Source: a candidate division WOR-1 bacterium RIFOXYB2_FULL_48_7 (GTDB lineage: Bacteria > Margulisbacteria > WOR-1 > O2-12-FULL-45-9 > XYB2-FULL-48-7). Taken from it: a stretch of DNA of 7,465 bases. Below are positions 7,102 to 7,465 of the stretch, one piece after another. The notes beneath the pieces are model-generated. The model worked only from the letters and a program-made list of their open reading frames with translations, was not told the DNA's origin and did not search any database. The stretch's first letter is position 1, and the number at the start of each line of letters is the position of its first letter. The translations under genes and the position numbers were made by a program. The stretch covers positions 1 to 7,465 of the forward strand of contig MEUF01000050.1 of the NCBI GenBank assembly GCA_001771615.1. The letters run 5' to 3'.

Positions 7102-7465
7102 TTTATTCAAATATACCTTACTCGCATTATGCGTGTCAGTTGTTTGTACCAGCCCTTCTTACGGCTTAATAGACACAAACAATGGCGTCGGCGCCCGTGT
7201 GCTTGGCCTGGGACGGGGATTTGCCGGGCTAGCCAATGATACCAACGCAATTTTTATCAATCCGGCCGGAATCGCCAGTTTAAGTAATTTCACGTTTACC
7301 AACATGTACGCCTCCCCGATGGAGGATATTGGCCTATTTTCCCTTGGCGCGACATTCCCTAGTTTTTTAAACGGCGTGGCCGGGCTTGGTTATAACCAAT
7401 CAACCTTGGCGAAAATTCCCTTAACCACCCTGGAAACGGTTGATTATTCATCCCAGAGCATTTAT
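7094..7465 (+). CDS. PorV/UPF0164-like outer-membrane beta-barrel protein, N-terminal part (truncated by window end)
   Basis: An open frame of 124 codons running off the window. The start is inferred as TTG at 7094, overlapping the TAA of the FG-GAP gene, because it yields a good signal peptide (MNNLFKYTLLALCVSVVCTS..., cut after SYG). No ATG or ribosome-binding sequence lies nearby, so translational coupling is likely. The mature N-terminus (GVGARVLGLGRGFAGLAND, then AIFINPAGIASL) is the hallmark of the PorV/PorQ and UPF0164 families: a glycine-rich G-A-R-x-L-G-x-G block, then A-x-D/N and NPAG. In the type IX system PorV carries cargo with C-terminal sorting domains from the translocon to the attachment complex; distant members occur in many phyla without a proven T9SS. 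Co-transcription with the FG-GAP protein suggests a shared envelope job. Confidence 0.82.
   Translation, partial: MNNLFKYTLLALCVSVVCTSPSYGLIDTNNGVGARVLGLGRGFAGLANDTNAIFINPAGIASLSNFTFTNMYASPMEDIGLFSLGATFPSFLNGVAGLGYNQSTLAKIPLTTLETVDYSSQSIY

Overview
The window looks like a bacterial chromosome from an uncultured candidate lineage. The partial 16S rRNA has rare substitutions in otherwise conserved sites. Its 1400-1490 region (an ATGGAAG start, ACGCC-GAAGT, AAGGTGGTG) recalls Cyanobacteria and their non-photosynthetic relatives (Margulisbacteria / WOR-1 'Saganbacteria'). The rest of the gene content would fit such a group: an E. coli-type LexA, a lone TrpB2-type enzyme, and a secreted FG-GAP protein next to a PorV/UPF0164-like outer-membrane protein. 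The placement is an inference from memory of these groups, not a phylogeny; a CPR or other candidate phylum is possible.

Layout. Positions 1-753 are the 3' half of a 16S rRNA gene. It is followed within about 100 nt by a strong intrinsic terminator (857-888), with no ITS tRNA and no 23S gene behind it. Next comes a three-gene SOS cassette on the + strand (963-3038): lexA, an 82-residue protein of unknown function, and a Y-family DNA polymerase (Pol IV / DinB). All are joined with zero-nucleotide gaps and driven from a promoter whose -10 region lies inside a perfect GTATAC-N4-GTATAC palindrome, probably the LexA operator. Convergent to it on the - strand are tRNA-Ile(GAT) and tRNA-Ala(TGC), the pair normally found inside the 16S-23S spacer. 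The DinB reading frame runs 30 nt into the antisense of tRNA-Ala. Upstream of the tRNAs on the - strand is a stand-alone TrpB2-type tryptophan synthase beta chain (3219-4568).

From an intergenic region with two abutting divergent promoters (4599-4656), the + strand then encodes an 805-residue exported FG-GAP beta-propeller protein with Ig-like domains and a C-terminal module resembling a type IX secretion sorting domain. It overlaps the start of a truncated gene for a PorV/UPF0164-like outer-membrane protein, which runs off the window end.

How the genes work together. LexA, the small protein and DinB form a self-regulated DNA-damage/mutagenesis unit. The FG-GAP protein and the PorV-like protein form an envelope/secretion unit. 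The rRNA and tRNA genes appear to be pieces of a broken rRNA operon: 16S and the Ile-Ala pair lie 2.3 kb apart on opposite strands with no 23S between them.
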